From NCBI GenBank assembly GCA_030686995.1, contig CM060706.1, positions 140,763,505 to 140,827,504 of the forward strand: a stretch of 64,000 nt of DNA, read 5' to 3'. The position numbers were made by a program, and so were the translations under genes. A model generated the notes under the pieces. The model made no database searches. It was given only the letters and a program-made list of their open reading frames with translations, and was not told where the DNA came from. The DNA comes from Artemisia argyi (Eukaryota; Streptophyta; Magnoliopsida; Asterales; Asteraceae). This document shows, piece after piece, positions 27,980 through 41,300 of this stretch (positions are counted from its first letter, which is position 1; every line of letters begins with the position of its first letter).

Positions 27980-28439
27980 CTAATATTTTAAATAAATACT
28001 CCTTCCGTCCCATATTAAATGTCATGTTTGACTTTAAAGTTTTTCTTTTTCAACTTTGACCTTAAATATTTTTGTTTGTGTAATATATTACTTGATACAA
28101 AATATATGAATGGATTAAGTTTTAAAAGTATTTTCGTTGCTTATACTTTTTAGCAAATACTATCTTTACTACATAAAATGGAAAAATAGTCAAACTTGAA
28201 TTCTTGACTTGTTTAAGGGTGAAGTCTGAATATACGTAACAAACTTTCTGAAATTAACCGATATACGTAACATACTTATTTTATTCACAATATACGTAAT
28301 ATACTTTTAAATACTTACCAATATACGTAACATTGACGACTACCATTTAAAAAAGTTATAGTTTTGGTCCCTGTTGTTTGCGTTGACTTTCACCGTTAGT
28401 CCTTTGACATTTTTTTACTTAGAAAAGTTACAGTAATGG

Positions 28440-31400
28440 TGTAGGACCAAAAATATGTATGATTCATGTGGTTCGGGAGGTCGTGGTTGATCAAACATGA
28501 TGAAAGGATACATGTTTCTAGTGAGAGAAAGTAGAGAGAGGGTGGAGAAAAATGGTTTATTAATGACAAAGTAAATGATACACACAATTTCCCACACTTC
28601 TCATGGAGAGTCATGAGGGGTATTTATAGGCTCATTACATAATAAGTTTGCCTAATGACCACTAATAGTCCCCGAAGTTACTACTAGCTACATATCTAGT
28701 CCATTTCACTTGTGTGACGTTATCTTAATAAAATAGCGAGGCTAACAATCTCCCTCCAAGATGTCGTCACACGTGAATGGTTACAATGATACCTATAAAT
28801 ACATTAACAATGTAAAATTACAACAATAGTAAACTATGTTGACGTTGTTGAAGCGCAGAGTCTCTGTAGTCTAAATACTGAGGCAGACATGAAGTTCTCT
28901 TCCGACGATCTCGGCGTACTGACTGCAAAGGTCTTTGTAGCTCTTTTGTAGCTCTGAACTTCAACTGTAATGGTCTAGTTAGGTTATTACTCCCTCCTAA
29001 CTAGTGAGCCTTTTCTTACTTTTACCTGCTCCCTCCTGAACCGACAACTCTCTTTTCATCATGCAGCGGATAAAGTAGATTCAAAAGTGTAGGCACATGG
29101 TTGTCGTTCAGGGAGCATCATGACAATATAACTCACATAATATTGCACAGAAGGTTGGTAATACGCTCTGATGTACACATCATTAGTACTTCTTCGGTTC
29201 TAGTGTAAGCACAATTTCCTCGAACAACCAACGTACTAGAGATGAAACACTACTTCTTTTGGCATGTTCTTCTCCCTCCTGATGGTTGCGATTTATTGAA
29301 ATCATCATACTATTTTGTGTACATGCCATAATTACCCGTACTTTACACTTCTTATGCAATATAGATAGACCATGAAAGCATCATTTTGTGAGTATATGTC
29401 GCATAAATATACTCTCAATACTATTCTCTCAAATCAACCTTTAAACGAACCTTCTTGTAATTCACCGGCTACTAGTAATGACCACATATGGAGACTGCCC
29501 GATATGACCAGCTTGAAAAAGAAGTAATCATCCCATCTTGTGACTTAATGCTTGTACGATAGATGTGACTTAATACCTATACTGAGCACTACAATGTAAC
29601 TCCTTTAAGTATGAGGTTGCACGAAATATTCGCCACTTGAACAATCCACTACTTCGTGTGACACTGAGTACTACAACGTAACTCCTTTAAGTGATAGCTA
29701 TACTATGAGCACTATAACGTAACTCCTTACATCAGTAATAACTAGATTGTCAAGACTGAATTTTAAATTTGCGCAGACAAGTTATCTTCAACAGTCGTGC
29801 ATCCAACCACCCCTAGACTTTGAGATAAATAAGTACACTTGTTGAAATGCCACTTGAAAGTCAAATCAATAATACCGTGCAAAAACCCCGTAGTCATTTT
29901 TGTTAGACAAAGCAATTCTAGCCGTGAATAATGTATCCCCGTGAAATTTTTGTAACACCAAAATACCACTCATTTGTACAAAATTATCATAAAGTTCTAT
30001 CTAAAAAAATGAAATTTTGGAATATAACTTTTGAGAATTCCATTTATGCGTTAGTGAGTAGTGACACGAAGCCCAATTTTGTCCAATAAGTAAATCCACC
30101 AGTCCGTCTATATCCAATGTCAGCCCAAGATGTTTGCTTGAAAGCCCAAGTAAAAAATACCCGTTCCAAACACCAGGTATTAAAGATAATACCCTAATTA
30201 TACACTCATTACACAACCCTAAAACACATTCAAGATATGTCCACCCCCATCACTATACGCTCCACATACCAAACATCTTCGCATCTTCAATCTCATATCA
30301 CGCAACAACTAATCCAGGACTGAAACAATTATCCTTCAAGTTGATCATCACAAACAATATCTCTACCATACCTTGACCTTGTTTATCATTGTCTGCTAAA
30401 CTCCGAATCAAGAAATTATTAAGAAGGCTTCAAGATCCATTGGTGGGTCTCAGGTAGGTTGATATTTGATGTTGTCGACCTTGTGATTTCTGTAAACGAA
30501 CTAGAGATAGAATGATATGGATATGTGTTGTTCTTTCTCAAATAGTTCGGACATTAAATCAAGAAGCTTTGCTTCTAAAGGATCTATGATGATTATTATT
30601 CAACTCAAAAAAATCTTTAAAAGATGTGATGTGAATAGGTTAGACATGGATTTGATGTTGATGTTGATGTTGATATGAGATCGAGTGTAGCAGTAGGATG
30701 TGTTGAGTATGTTTTTGGATTGAGTCGCGGCTGAAGTTGGACCGATGATGTAATAATAGGATGAGGTCTCAAGAGTTGGTATTTTAGATTGTGGTCAAAG
30801 GTCTTCTTTACTTCTGTTAATCAGTATTTTCGAAACTTTTCATCATGTGTTTTCGAAACTTTATATCAAAAATTTCGAAACTTTGCATTTATTGAGAACA
30901 TGGCTTATCGAGATCATGGTTATCGAGAACATGATTTCGATAATTTTAGGGGTTGTGTTCTCGAAAACCACATGTGTTCTCGAAAACAAGTACATATTGA
31001 GAACCTCTTATACAAGAAATTCCGATCTAATTCCGGCGACCCATTTTCCAGTTTTCGATGAGTTTCCGAGGAGTTTTCCGACCTATTTTGACCACTTCTC
31101 ACGGTATAATATTGGTACAAGAAGTCATAAACATGATGACGCATACATAAAGCTATTATATTGGTCTAAAAAGAAGCACAAGAAAAAAAAAACAGTTTCA
31201 TAAGACCGTGTAAGACCACATGACTCTTTTTGACCATTTTGGATACAAGAAATATGTATTGAAACTGCTGTTGATAAAGATAGGAAAAAAAATTCCAGAT
31301 CTTAAAAAATGTATAAAAACAGCTTCAAAACAATATTCGAACCACAAAAATCAACACCGTGGCTCTGATGCCAATTGTAGGATCGAAAATATGTATGATT

Positions 31401-31683
31401 CATGTGGTTTGGGAGGTCGTGGTTGATCAAACATGATGAAAGGATACATGTTTCTAGTGAGAGAAAGTAGAGAGAGGGTGGAGAAAAATGGTTTATTAAT
31501 GACAAAGTAAATGATACACACAATTTCCCACACCCCTCATGGAGAGTCATGAGGGGTATTTACAGGCTCATTACATAATAAGCTTGCCTAATGACCACTA
31601 ATAGTCCCCGAAGTTGCTACTAGCTATATATCTAGTCCATTTCACTTGTGTGACGTTATCTTAATAAAATAGCGAGGCTAACA
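28440..31683 (-). mobile_element. Non-coding copia-type LTR retrotransposon (3.2 kb), minus orientation
   Basis: Two 308-bp LTRs (28440-28747 and 31376-31683; about eight differences by eye) have TGTAGGA...GCTAACA ends. AATGG at 28435-28439 and 31684-31688 is the 5-bp TSD. The minus-strand PBS ATTGGCATCAGAGCC abuts the right LTR, and a purine tract (minus CTTGGAGGGAGAT) abuts the left LTR. The 2.6-kb interior has no gag or pol ORF. It has TCGAGAAC/TTTCGAAACTT repeats near 30830-30990. It must move in trans. Confidence 0.85.
31361..31375 (-). promoter_or_regulatory. Primer-binding site of the nested copia-type element
   Basis: The minus strand reads ATTGGCATCAGAGCC, an initiator-Met PBS with one change from TGGTATCAGAGCC. 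Confidence 0.75.
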
Positions 31684-31739
31684 AATGGTCCCTTGACATT
31701 TTGTTGACTTCCATAGTTAGTCCTTTGACATTTTAATAA

Positions 31740-33000
31740 TCTTTCGTCCATTTTTCTTTACGTTTTTATCCGTTGTAAGTTGTTTTCCTCCATTTTTATA
31801 CGATTTTGTCCGTTTTTCTTACATTTTCATACGTTTATATCCATTTTTTCCGTTTTCATCCGTTTTTATACGCTTTCGTCCATTTTTCTTACGTTTTCGT
31901 ACGTTTTTATCCATTTTATTCCTTTTTATCCGTTTTTATATGTTTTTGTCCGTCTCTCTTATGTTTGTATTCGTTTTTGTCTATTTTTATCCATTTTCAT
32001 CCGTTTCTATATGCTTTCGTTCGTTTTACTTATGTTTTCATACATTTTTATCCATTTTTAAATGTTTTCATCTATTTTTGTACTCTTTCGTCTGTTTTTC
32101 TTATGTTTTCATGCGTTTTTATCCATTTTCATCTGTTATTATACGCTTACGTCTGTTTTTCTTACGTTTTCATATGATTTTATCCGTTTTATACATTTTT
32201 ATCTATTTTTATACGCTTTTATCCATTTGTTAATGCTTTTGTCCATTTTTCTTACATTTTTATCCATTTTCATCCATTTTTATAAGAAAAAAACGTAAGA
32301 AAAACGGATGAAAGCATTTAAAAATGAATGAAAGCAAACAAACACGGATTAAAATGTACAAAAACGTAAGAAAAAAAGACAAAAGCTACAAAAATGGATG
32401 AAGACGTATAAAAACATATGAAAACGTAAGAAAAACGAACGAAAGCATATAAAAATGGATGAAAACGATTAAAAATGAATAAAAATGTGAGAAAAATGGA
32501 TGGAAGCATATAAAAACATATGAAAACGGATAAAAATGTGTGAAAACACAAGAAAAACGGACGAAAGCGTATAAAAATGGATGAAAACAGATAAAAACGT
32601 ATAAAAACGGATAAAAATGAAAGAAAAACGGACAAAAGTGTATAAAAGCAGATGAAAATGAACAAAAAACGATAAAAATATAAGAAAAAAGGACGATAGC
32701 GTATAAAAACAGATAAAAACATATAAAACCAGATAAAAATGTATAAAACGGATAAAAATGTAAGAAAAAAGGACGAAAGCGTATAAAAACAGATGAAAAC
32801 AGACAAAAACGGATAAACACATATGAAAACATAGGAAAAATAGACGAAAGCGTATAAAAACAAAAGAAAACGGATAAAAACGGGCAAAAAATGATAAAAA
32901 CATATGAAAAACGGACGAAGCATATAAAAACGGATGAAAACGGTTTAAGACGGATAAAAACATAATGAAAAACGGACGAAAGTATATTAAAATATCAAAG
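31740..33000. repeat. Low-complexity inverted repeat (foldback core)
   Basis: The plus strand changes from TTTTTATCCGTTTTC-like to CGGATAAAAACG-like words at about 32285. The long Phe/Tyr/Ser-rich ORFs on both strands reflect this composition and are not genes. Confidence 0.9.
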
Positions 33001-33531
33001 GACTAACAGCGAAAGTCAACAAAATGTCAAGGGACCATTACTGTAACTTTTCTAAGAAAAATAATGTCAAATGACTAACGGTGAAAGTCAACTCACATAA
33101 TAGGGACCAAAACTGTAAGTTTTTAAAATGGTAATTGTCAATTTTACGTACATTGGTAACTGTTTAAAAGTATATTACGTATCTTGTGAATAAAATAAGT
33201 ATGTTACGTATATCGGTTAATTTCAGAAAGTTTGTTACATATATTCAGACTTCACCCCTTGTTTAATTGTTGAACTGTTGAAAAATTGGTAAGTAAAGTA
33301 TTGAATGTTTAATACAATTAATGCAATATATTAAATGTTGAATTTTCCAAAATGTTGAATGGGTAATATACAAAACCATAAACTTTTTTTATCACTACAA
33401 CTCGCTATAAAATCTCGTTGTTATGTACGGGTACTCGTCTAGTATAACAAAAGCAAAAATATTTAAGGTTAAAGTTGATAAAGAAAGACTTAAAAAGTGA
33501 AAACAGAACCTTTAATATGGGACGGAGGGAG

Positions 33532-33893
33532 TTTATGTTAGTGGAAATCTTATGTAGATGCACATGTTGCAAAAAAAGTTTTAGGTTTTGGTTAAATAAG
33601 TTTGGTGGGGGCAAATTAGTACAAAACAAGAAGTATGAAGCATTAAGTGGAACGATAAATAATACATGTACGAAAAAGGTACATTTAAAAAAGTACGTAG
33701 CTATTTAACGGCCAAAACCCAATATAATACTTGCATGTAAGGATATTGTTTTTGCTAAATCGCGTGTCGCTTGATACATGATCATGATGAATGGACTTTC
33801 TTTACATATATCACTTGATACATGATCATGATGAATGGACTTTCTTTACATATGTTTTAGTTTGTTTTCTTACAATGTGAAATGTAGCATATA
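33532..33893. other. Intergenic segment between the TE nest and the MADS gene
   Basis: AT-rich with no credible gene. It contains the 44-bp tandem duplication listed separately. Confidence 0.5.
33770..33857 (+). repeat. 44-bp tandem duplication
   Basis: CTTGATACATGATCATGATG and the sequence after it occur twice, at 33770 and 33814, nearly identical and directly adjacent. It lies upstream of the MITE and the SEPALLATA-like gene. Confidence 0.85.
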
Positions 33894-33903
33894 TACTTTC
33901 TAG

Positions 33904-34203
33904 AGAGAATTGTAAAAATCGTCTCTAAAGTTTGCCTAAATTATACGTTTCGTCCCAGATATTTGGAAAGTGCAAGGATCATCTCTGTGGAGAAACCTTT
34001 GGTGCAAGTATCGTCCAAGTTTTGTCCCCAGCTTTGGTGCAAATATCGTCTCCACAGGGACGATACTTGCACCAAAGGTTTCCCCAAAAAAGATGATACT
34101 TGCACCAAAGGTTTCCCCACAGAGACGATCATTACATTTTCCAAATATCTGGGACGAAATGTGCAATTTGCCAAACTTTATGAACGATTTTTGCAATTCT
34201 CTC
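33904..34203. mobile_element. Foldback MITE (Mutator-like) with 9-10-bp TSD
   Basis: The element is almost entirely palindromic. AGAGAATTGTAAAAATCGT at the left mirrors ACGATTTTTGCAATTCTCT at the right, and the interior GGTGCAAGTATCGTC words recur in both orientations. It is flanked by TACTTTCTAG at 33894-33903 and 34204-34213, the TSD size expected for Mutator-like elements. The short ORFs across it are by-products of the palindrome. It ends about 550 bp before the SEPALLATA-like start codon. Confidence 0.8.
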
Positions 34204-34213
34204 TACTTTCTAG

Positions 34214-34749
34214 TTAACGGACAAGACTTTCGAAATCAACGAGACAACCTTAAAAAAAAGAATCATATATCCAATGTAACATTGAAAACACGGTTTTATC
34301 TCATATTTAGGTTAAAAAGTGTGATACAATAAGCAAAAACAAATTAAAAAGCATATGTACGGACATAGACTTAAAGCGTCTTAGATTAAATTCACCCCTC
34401 GCAACTCGACACGTGTAGTACGAATTGATAGTATTGACAACTGACAGAACCCCACGCGCTCAATACATTGCTCACGCGCTCCACTGCAAGTGGGGTATAC
34501 AAATTAAATCTTTGATGCTTGCTTGTGTAGTTGATAGGTTAAAGATCATATGATGCTTTAAAGCTTCAAGCAAACACATCTTAGAACCCTAAAAACCATA
34601 AATCCAACCAACCCATCTCAGTTTTTTTATTGCAATCTTTTTTATAAAAATTTTATGGGGTTTTAGTATTTGTTTACCTAAAGTTGTGCAAATAAATATA
34701 AAAAATCTGAACTTTTTTTCATTTGGGTGTGTCTTAAAATTTGTGAAAA
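34214..34749 (+). promoter_or_regulatory. Proximal 5' flank and probable 5' UTR of the SEPALLATA-like gene
   Basis: This AT-rich non-coding stretch lies between a foldback MITE and the start codon. No clear CArG box or convincing TATA box was identified by eye. The start ATG opens [10 protein letters not shown], the invariant MADS amino terminus, so the start is certain. Confidence 0.5.
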
Positions 34750-34972
34750 ATGGGTAGGGGAAGAGTGGAGCTAAAGAGGATTGAAAACAAGATAAATCGG
34801 CAGGTTACGTTTGCGAAGCGAAGAAATGGGCTTTTAAAGAAAGCTTATGAGCTTTCAGTTCTTTGTGATGCTGATGTGGCACTCATCATCTTCTCTAACC
34901 GTGGCAAACTCTTTGAGTTTTGCAGCACCAACAAGTACTGATTTTTCTCTCTAGATCTCCTGTTAATTAGTG

Positions 34973-35027
<55 letters not shown>

Positions 35028-38000
35028 GAGAATATGGGTTCTCTTTTGTTTGATGATTTGATTAGTTTTAGTGTTTGAGCTAAAAAGATTAGAATTTTGG
35101 TCATTTACACAAGAAATTTCTTGAAGGTTGTTATAGGTTAAAGCTAGGCTTTTGGTTAATCTGTCACTTTATGATCTGGTTTTTCTAAGGCCAATTCTAT
35201 TTAGATGAGTGAAAATTAAGTATCCCAGAAGAGTTACATATATTCTTAATTAGTGGAAGTTAAATTGATCTAGGAGCTACTAGCTAGGTTAAACTTAAAC
35301 TCTTATTTGTTGCATAATTCTTGTTAACAGGAATGGGATCTTTCTTAAACTTTGGTAAAGATGATTTGACTGATTAAATTAAGTGGAATCAAACCTTTGT
35401 GATCTAGCTTGTTTTTCTGTTGAACTAGAGTATAGGATTTTGTTTTTAATCCATAGGATTCAGATATGGACTGAAGAAGAAACCCTTTGTTCTTGACCAA
35501 TTCTTTTTGTGCTTTAAATTGGGTCATATTTTCAAGATAAAATGATGATTATACTTTAACTTGTGTGACTTTCTTTATTTAACTTTGTGTAACTCGAACT
35601 TAGATTAGGAAATGATGTATGAATAAAAGTTAAGAGCATGAATATGGTGACTTCACTTCTACAAAAAACATAGGTAGTATCACCCTAGTTTCTAATGGTC
35701 ACTTTGTATCATTCAAGCAAGACATGTTTTTTCGCCTTACCTTCGAGTTGTCACGACCCCAAAAAGGTTAGTCCACCATATGTATGTCTTTAAGTTTCTT
35801 GACTCTCGAATCTTGGTCATTGGAAGGTAGTCCCGTTGGACTCCCAATCTCTTTTGATCTTGCTTTTCTAGCAAAACAATCTTCCGTGCCTTGCTTAAAT
35901 TTTGAGTGTGAAGATGCACATATGATATTACGAATGTTGCAAGTAGATGTTTATAAGATCTTGCTCTCTTTTTATAATGGGCGTGCAAAGGTTAGTATAT
36001 ATGCTATTGCAAGTGAATGGTGTTAAGATCTTGTTTTTTAGATTATATGAGAGTACTGTAAGATGATCGCTATATATCTTATTATGGATGATTCCTATAA
36101 ATGAAGAAATAAGTATTAAGCCAAACGGTTCTTGTTACGTGGAATCCTTGAATGTATAATTTGCTACTAATTAACCACATATAGAATACACGAGAAAAGA
36201 ATGAAGGCCTATTTTCGATCATTTTTGTTGTAAATCCACGTGGCCTTGCATTTTTATAGGGTTTCTACATGATCTGTGCAATTCATTCATACACGTAAAT
36301 CACAATACAGATCTCATAACAGCTTGCATATAGACCAACAGACCTAACCACGGAACTTACAGTCCTAATATATCACATTAGAATTGATTCGTCTTCTCTT
36401 TTTGTGCTGATTTTCTTGATTGAAGATGCTATACCACATTCTTTACTGTTATACTTCCAAAATAGTATTTACCATCTTGTCCATACAAAAGTGAAAGGAA
36501 TGTTAAAAAAAAGTTAGATTGGTTTAAGAGAAAATGGTCATTACACTTATTTTGACGGTCTGGTGCAGAAATCACCTCTTTATATTCATCGGATCCTACC
36601 AATACGAAAGAATTAGTCTCTAGAGGTTTAGTAACTTTCAATAAATGTCTGCACGATAATATTGTAGGGACGTTTGGTTCATAACTTAATAATGAAAGGT
36701 AAACCAGTAATAGTGTTACTGTAGTTGTAATACTAGTATTAGTATAAGGTTAATTTTTCGGCTAATCTATAAACAACATTGCAGGGAAACTCTTAGACAT
36801 TCCATGGAACATGAAGAAATAACAAATTTCTTAGTTCAAGTGGGCTGGACTCAAGAATCCAGTATAATTTTCCAACAAAATAATTGAACTATACATTTTT
36901 TGGTGACCAGCAGTCAACTGCAATTTGTGATTCCATTTCGTTATGTTCTATTAAGTTCAAACGGACACAAATGTATGTTCAAATATCGGAAATAAGATGT
37001 AGTAAAAAGGTGAAATACTTTAGTTTCAATAATGTCACATGAATTTGATAAGCTAGCTAGAATACTTATATTTCAAATTTGTTTCATGATTAAGCAAAAA
37101 GTTTCTCGAATAAATGAAATAGCACTATGTTCGAAACAAAAAAGCACGATTTCTTTATGATTATCAATGGATGATAGTTTGAATCTTTGAAATGCTTATA
37201 TTTAAACCTACTTTCATCGGTCTAAACCTTGCAAAATTTCATTATTTTGCGATATTCCTTATAACTAATCAAACAAAATGAATATAAAGCTGTGAAATGC
37301 AAAAGAAATTTCCCTAACAGAGATATTAGTTAATAAAAGAATCAGTCGATCCAAAACTCAAACGATAGTCGATAGACCCTTCTATGTAATTTCTAGTAAT
37401 GAACTAAGGCTACTCCTAAGGTGGTGAGCCCTCGCCACAAAAAAAACCTTACCTACTTTCACCTTAGCGCCACATCATCCCCTCCCTCTCACTCACTTAT
37501 CACCTTAAACCCCGTAACAATCACTCAACCCTCACCATTCACGTATACCCCACTATTCCACTAAACACACACATACATACATAACACACTGACACACAAA
37601 ACTTTCTTTCTCACCGTGAGCTACACCACCATTGTCAGCAAAATTAAGCACCTCACGTGTGAGGATGGTGAGGGTGTGTGACGCGTGAGGATTGAAGCCC
37701 ATTACGGGCAGCCTAATAACAAATCTAATTTTCTATCATTTATTGAATGAATTAGAAATATACCCAAATACAAAAAGGAAACACATGGTTGGGGTTTCAC
37801 GTGAAAGCAATGTCAGTGGTCTGAAAGTTAGTTGTCAAGTTCCGAGCTGGGAGGTGACTTACTGAATTGTACACCACAATCCTATCATATAACCTCTAAA
37901 TGATAATAAGACACAAAATTTTGTGGCATATAAAACAATTTTAATGATTTATATATTGTGTACATATCATTTCTTTTCTAGTTGATCCACTTTTTTATAA

Positions 38001-38289
38001 CTCTTCAACATTCCATGTGGGATTCACTTTTTTGGGCCCGACAAGGTGGTCAAACAGCATGTTCTAACTTGCGTAGCGATAGACTCTGATCGACCTCATG
38101 GACTTAGTAGACCATGGTTACCCAAAAGATTGCTCTATAATGAATCAAAGTGAGAGCATTTTGGTCATGAGTAATTCTAGCTCTTACCATCTTTGGTTGA
38201 TGCGTATTCTTAACTTAATGACGCGCCAACCACTTAACTAAAGCAGCATGTAAAGAGTTATTCTAGTAGTTTATATCTCTTACATTGGT

Positions 38290-38337
<48 letters not shown>

Positions 38338-41300
38338 CATTTAGAAGGTATTTAATTTATTCTATAAATGAATGTTACTCATGTATGACCTAACAGGAGA
38401 AGAATCAAATACACCCAAGTAGCAACTTCCAAACTTGCGTTTGAACTAGCTATATAGTCACAAGTCCAACAATAGAAGGTGCACTCAAGTATCGTATAAG
38501 GGAATTGATTGGCACACTCAAAAATTTGATTAGGATACTCAATGTACAAATAGTTAAAGCACTTTATATTTACAGTACAACTGTTTAATGCAATGTTTGG
38601 AGTGTCCCAATCAAATATGGGAGTGTGCAAATCACTTGCCATCATATAAAGTTGTATATTATTCATTATTTCCACCTCCCTTCAATTCTAGTTTCTTCTT
38701 TTAAGTTTTTAGCTAGGGATAATTTCAAAAATGCCCCAATTGCCCAAGGGCTGAAATTACCTAAACTGCAACTTTTGTGTTTCCGTATCTAGCACAGTTG
38801 CCGTGGCAACTCAATTTTTTCCAACCATATGACGCCAAGTGTCCGACATGAGGGCCGCTAGTTGCCCAAAAGTACACCAGTTGCCCAAAAAGTACACAAG
38901 TTGCCATACCTTGTAATCCGTAAAGTCACACTTGTCACTTGCAGATTTTAGTTGCCCAAAAAGTAATTGTTGCCCTGGTCTAGATAAGGAAATACAAAAG
39001 TTTCAGATAGTCTCGGTCTTTGGCAAACGGGGAATTTTTGGCATTATCTTTTTTGATTATGCCATAATATTGGACATTTAGTCCCATTTCAAGGAACAGA
39101 AAGAAAAAAAAATAATAAAAAAATAATAAAAAAAAAAGTTACAACTTACATATTGTAACATGTTTATATTTGTAACATGATCACGCCACGAAACTTAAGA
39201 GAATTGTTGGATAAAACCTCCAACAAACCTGAAAGCTTAGCGCGGAATTGATCGAAGATCCAACAAGAAAAGTCAACACACCAAGATCAAAAGGTAATCG
39301 ACAAAAAAAGACCAACATGCAACAATGTACGCCATCGAACCCCCTTTACTAATAACCAATAAAGGCTTATATCGAGAAAAGAAAAATGAATTAACTAACA
39401 TCCTCCCCACCTCTATTAATAGAGATGAGGGGTACAATCCTTAATGGAATTAGAATTCCATATTATCATTGCTTGCCTTGCACACCAAGCAATCCTAGTT
39501 TCAGTCTAACTGCAACGCTATTTAACTATGTACAATTAAATCCATATACACAGACTAACTACACTTTAGCTCACTAAGAGTTGCTACTATATCATAACAG
39601 TTTTCACTTAAGTAGTGATTCTTGGTCTATATCGATACTCAACATCTTCATCCAATGCTGGCACATCGAACCGGGGACAACGTTGTTAACCAGGCATTAT
39701 ACTTTAGTAGATATCCAGGTTACCTTCCTTAGACCTCCTCCACATTCTTCCTTTAAGAGAAATTACCTTCTGCACCATCTTGACCAGGTACTCCGGTTTC
39801 CTTAATGTTGACCCCCACCTTTGCACCAAGGTGTACCTGCTCTATTGGTTTAAAATTGCCCGCATCGTTGCGCTCGCATCACGCATGAGAGTGATGCGTT
39901 TGAAAAAACGCAACGCAAAACTTGATGCGAGGTTGTTCCAGGATGCGGCCTAATGCTAATGCATCAGGTCGCAGCAGTGTGATGCTCGCAACGGACGCAA
40001 TGGACGCATCATGTCGCAACAGTGTATTGCTCGCACAATAAATAGTAACTGACTTTTGACATTGTCTTTACTTGCTAGGAATATGTATGTAAGTAACATA
40101 TTTGATGTTATAACATTAAGTAGTATAAATATGTACGATCGTATTTCATATTTAATCATTTACTAGTCATTAATTTAAGTAAAAATATTTTATATTTTGT
40201 GTTTATTACCTAGCGCCGCGCGTCTGTGATGTGCTCACAACCGCATCACGCATCGGTCTTTTGGACCTCGAGCGCAACGGATCGCTGCACGCAATCTAAA
40301 ACCAAGCCTGCTCTTTTATCAAGCAGTCTGTGTTTGTCTTTTATTCAAGTTGTTTAACCTCCAACTATCTTTGAGTCTCTGCAACATCATCGTTAATATC
40401 CTAAATAACCTCATCATCATGATTTTCCTAAGCTTCTTATAGTTCTACCTCAAACCAAACACACTTTTGAACATGTACTCCATGGACTCCTCCTTTCACG
40501 TTAGGACCAAGTTGCTTGAACCCAACATGTTTAGAACCTCTATGCTTTTGTACACCAAACCCATCGAGCTTTTTGATGTTAAATCTAGTACTCGTACTAG
40601 CCATTCTTATTCAAACCTTGATTTAACCTTGTCAACTTGATTTAACCCTTTAGATACCCTAAAGACTCAACTTTTTCAACAAGCCTCACAAGTCGTGTGC
40701 TAAACCCGATTTCTTGAAATCTTACTTACCTGTAGAAAACCCTTAAAGATTCGATATTTTCACCGCAAATCCACATAACTTATACTCCAAGCAATCACTT
40801 TCCTTGAGTCATCAAAAAACAACAAAACCTTGCTTGTCTCCCAAGTTATTACCAAGATATGATCTTCAAGAAACCCACGGTAGCCTTCAAACCCGATTTA
40901 TCAAGGCTACCAAAACCAACAAAACCTTGAAGCTTCTTAACCTTCAATATTATTATCATTAAGGAACTCTAAATCGTTAACCTTTTGAAGCCTTTAAACT
41001 CTTTTGTCGATACTCTTTATAACCGAAATGTTGATCTCTAAGTAAATCATTGGAATTGAATTTCTTACACCTCATAAAACTCTTGAGAAAACTAAAACTT
41101 GCACCTCAAGATTCCTTTAATCGACCTAACCTTCATACACCTTATATCAACACAACGATAGCTAAATAATTACATAAAAACATCAAAAAAACCAGATCTT
41201 TCCAGCCAACTTCAACAGGCTGTATCTCCCCACCGGGTGCTCATATGCAATATCCCTCTAGTGAGAACCTACATCTATGTGTCTTAAACCTGTCACTCGA

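Larger units (their letters stand above)
28217..33257. mobile_element. Foldback Mutator-like element, interrupted by a copia insertion
   Basis: GGGTGAAGTC...GACTTCACCC ends are flanked by CTTGTTTAA at 28208-28216 and 33258-33266, a perfect 9-bp TSD. Without the nested element it would be about 1.8 kb and almost wholly palindromic. The outer arm parts (about 0.3 kb) are unique sequence; the inner parts (about 31740-32285 and 32286-33000) are low-complexity TTTTTATCCGTTTTC-like words and their complements. No transposase. Confidence 0.85.
27999..33531. mobile_element. Outer Stowaway-like element split by a foldback insertion
   Basis: The left end CTCCTTCCGTCCCATATTAA mirrors TTAATATGGGACGGAGGGAG at the right. 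TA precedes the left end; the right flank is TTTA, so the TA TSD is not clean. Without the insertion at 28217-33257 and one TSD copy it would be about 480 bp. Confidence 0.55.

Noticed and set aside
31780..32963. Long overlapping ORFs (up to 201 aa) rich in Phe, Tyr, Ser on both strands
   Set aside because: They translate the low-complexity arms of the foldback element in several frames at once.
33936..34332. Overlapping ORFs of 77-120 aa on both strands
   Set aside because: By-products of a palindromic MITE.
34750..34941. Stand-alone 63-aa MADS protein ending ...CSTNKY
   Set aside because: The frame reads through the splice donor; exons 2-8 give a full MIKC protein.
36660..36780. GGGACGTTTGGTTCATAA-type MITE end in intron 1
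   Set aside because: Only one end seen; no matching inverted repeat or TSD found.
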